From assembly GCA_030040515.1 (NCBI GenBank), contig JASHTO010000422.1, positions 1-5,245 on the forward strand: a stretch of 5,245 nt of DNA, read 5' to 3'. The stretch comes from Terriglobia bacterium. GTDB lineage: Bacteria > Acidobacteriota > Terriglobia > UBA7540. Below, one piece after another: positions 4,942-5,245 of the stretch (position 1 is its first letter; each line of letters starts with the position of its first letter). The notes beneath the pieces are model-generated. The model had not been told where the DNA came from, searched no databases, and was given only the letters and a program-made list of their open reading frames with translations. The position numbers and the translations under genes were made by a program.

Positions 4942-5245
4942 ATGAAGATAACGGCCTTAATTGTGGATGATGAGCAGCCGGCGCGCGATGAACTCGCATT
5001 TCTTCTGAAGAGCTTTGCGGACATCGAAGTGGTGGGGCAGGGAAAGAACGGTGTTGAAGCGGTAAGCATGGTGCGCGATCTGAATCCCCAATTAGTCTTT
5101 CTGGATGTGCAGATGCCCGGCGTCGATGGGTTCGGCGTCATCAAGCGCCTGCTTGAAAAGAAAACGCGCCTCCCGTTATTCATTTTCGCCACGGCCTATG
5201 ACCAGTATGCCGTGCAGGCTTTTGACGTAAGCGCCATTGATTACC
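4942..5245 (+). CDS. Response regulator, receiver domain (probable LytTR class), 3' end outside window
   Basis: The first 101 codons of a two-component response regulator, running off the window end. It starts at ATG 4942 after AAGGGG (4926-4931, ten-base spacer). The receiver domain is intact as far as seen: acidic pair Asp9-Asp10 in ALIVDDEQPARDEL, phospho-acceptor Asp55 in LVFLDVQMPGVDGF, and the switch threonine Thr84 in IFATAYDQYAVQAF. The conserved lysine of the KP motif would lie just past the window edge. The wording DDEQPARDEL and ATAYDQYAVQAFDVSAIDY is typical of receivers joined to a LytTR DNA-binding domain (AlgR/LytR/BtsR-like); this output domain is inferred, not seen. A cognate sensor kinase, often LytS-like, may lie downstream. 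The gene is divergent from dtd, with no sign of functional linkage. Confidence 0.93.
   Translation, partial: MKITALIVDDEQPARDELAFLLKSFADIEVVGQGKNGVEAVSMVRDLNPQLVFLDVQMPGVDGFGVIKRLLEKKTRLPLFIFATAYDQYAVQAFDVSAIDY

Overview
The window is 5,245 bases of moderately GC-rich, densely coding bacterial chromosome. It holds seven protein genes, the first and last cut by the window edges. There is no tRNA, rRNA, CRISPR array, integrase or transposase. The family mix (a TSUP permease followed by a DUF1634 partner and preceded by a rhodanese, a LytTR-style response regulator, TTG/GTG starts with weak Shine-Dalgarno sites, a REP-like palindrome) would fit an environmental Acidobacteriota or similar soil bacterium. 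That assignment is an inference from gene style; no marker gene proves it.

Left part (1-1603, + strand): a sulfur-handling cluster. It contains the C-terminal 100 residues of a rhodanese-like sulfurtransferase, a TauE/SafE (TSUP) anion permease, and a DUF1634 small membrane protein whose GTG start lies one base after the permease stop. A plausible reading is that the rhodanese handles sulfane sulfur or thiosulfate while the permease moves a sulfur oxyanion or organosulfonate, with DUF1634 as its membrane partner.

Middle (1604-3329): a 205-base spacer carries a large imperfect palindrome (1611-1708) with a REP-like pair of GC-rich hairpins at its core. Two further short repeats follow. Then comes a protein of about 506 residues with no family I recognise. 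Its C-terminal third carries a convincing PD-(D/E)XK nuclease signature (D...ExK followed by QxxxY), while its N-terminal two thirds are uncharacterised. This is the least explained gene here.

Right part (3330-5245): a 176-base spacer with a good extended -10 promoter leads to a metallo-beta-lactamase-fold hydrolase with all metal ligands. It converges, with a 25-base gap, on dtd (D-aminoacyl-tRNA deacylase, - strand). Dtd is divergent from a response regulator whose receiver domain is cut by the window end and whose promoter has a perfect TATAAT box.

The most interesting points are the orphan nuclease-like protein, the nested palindrome at 1611-1708, and a 9-base-period doublet of AATCTGsG found just upstream of both the nuclease-like gene and the hydrolase gene. 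No complete defence system or other multi-gene novel system can be demonstrated from this window alone.
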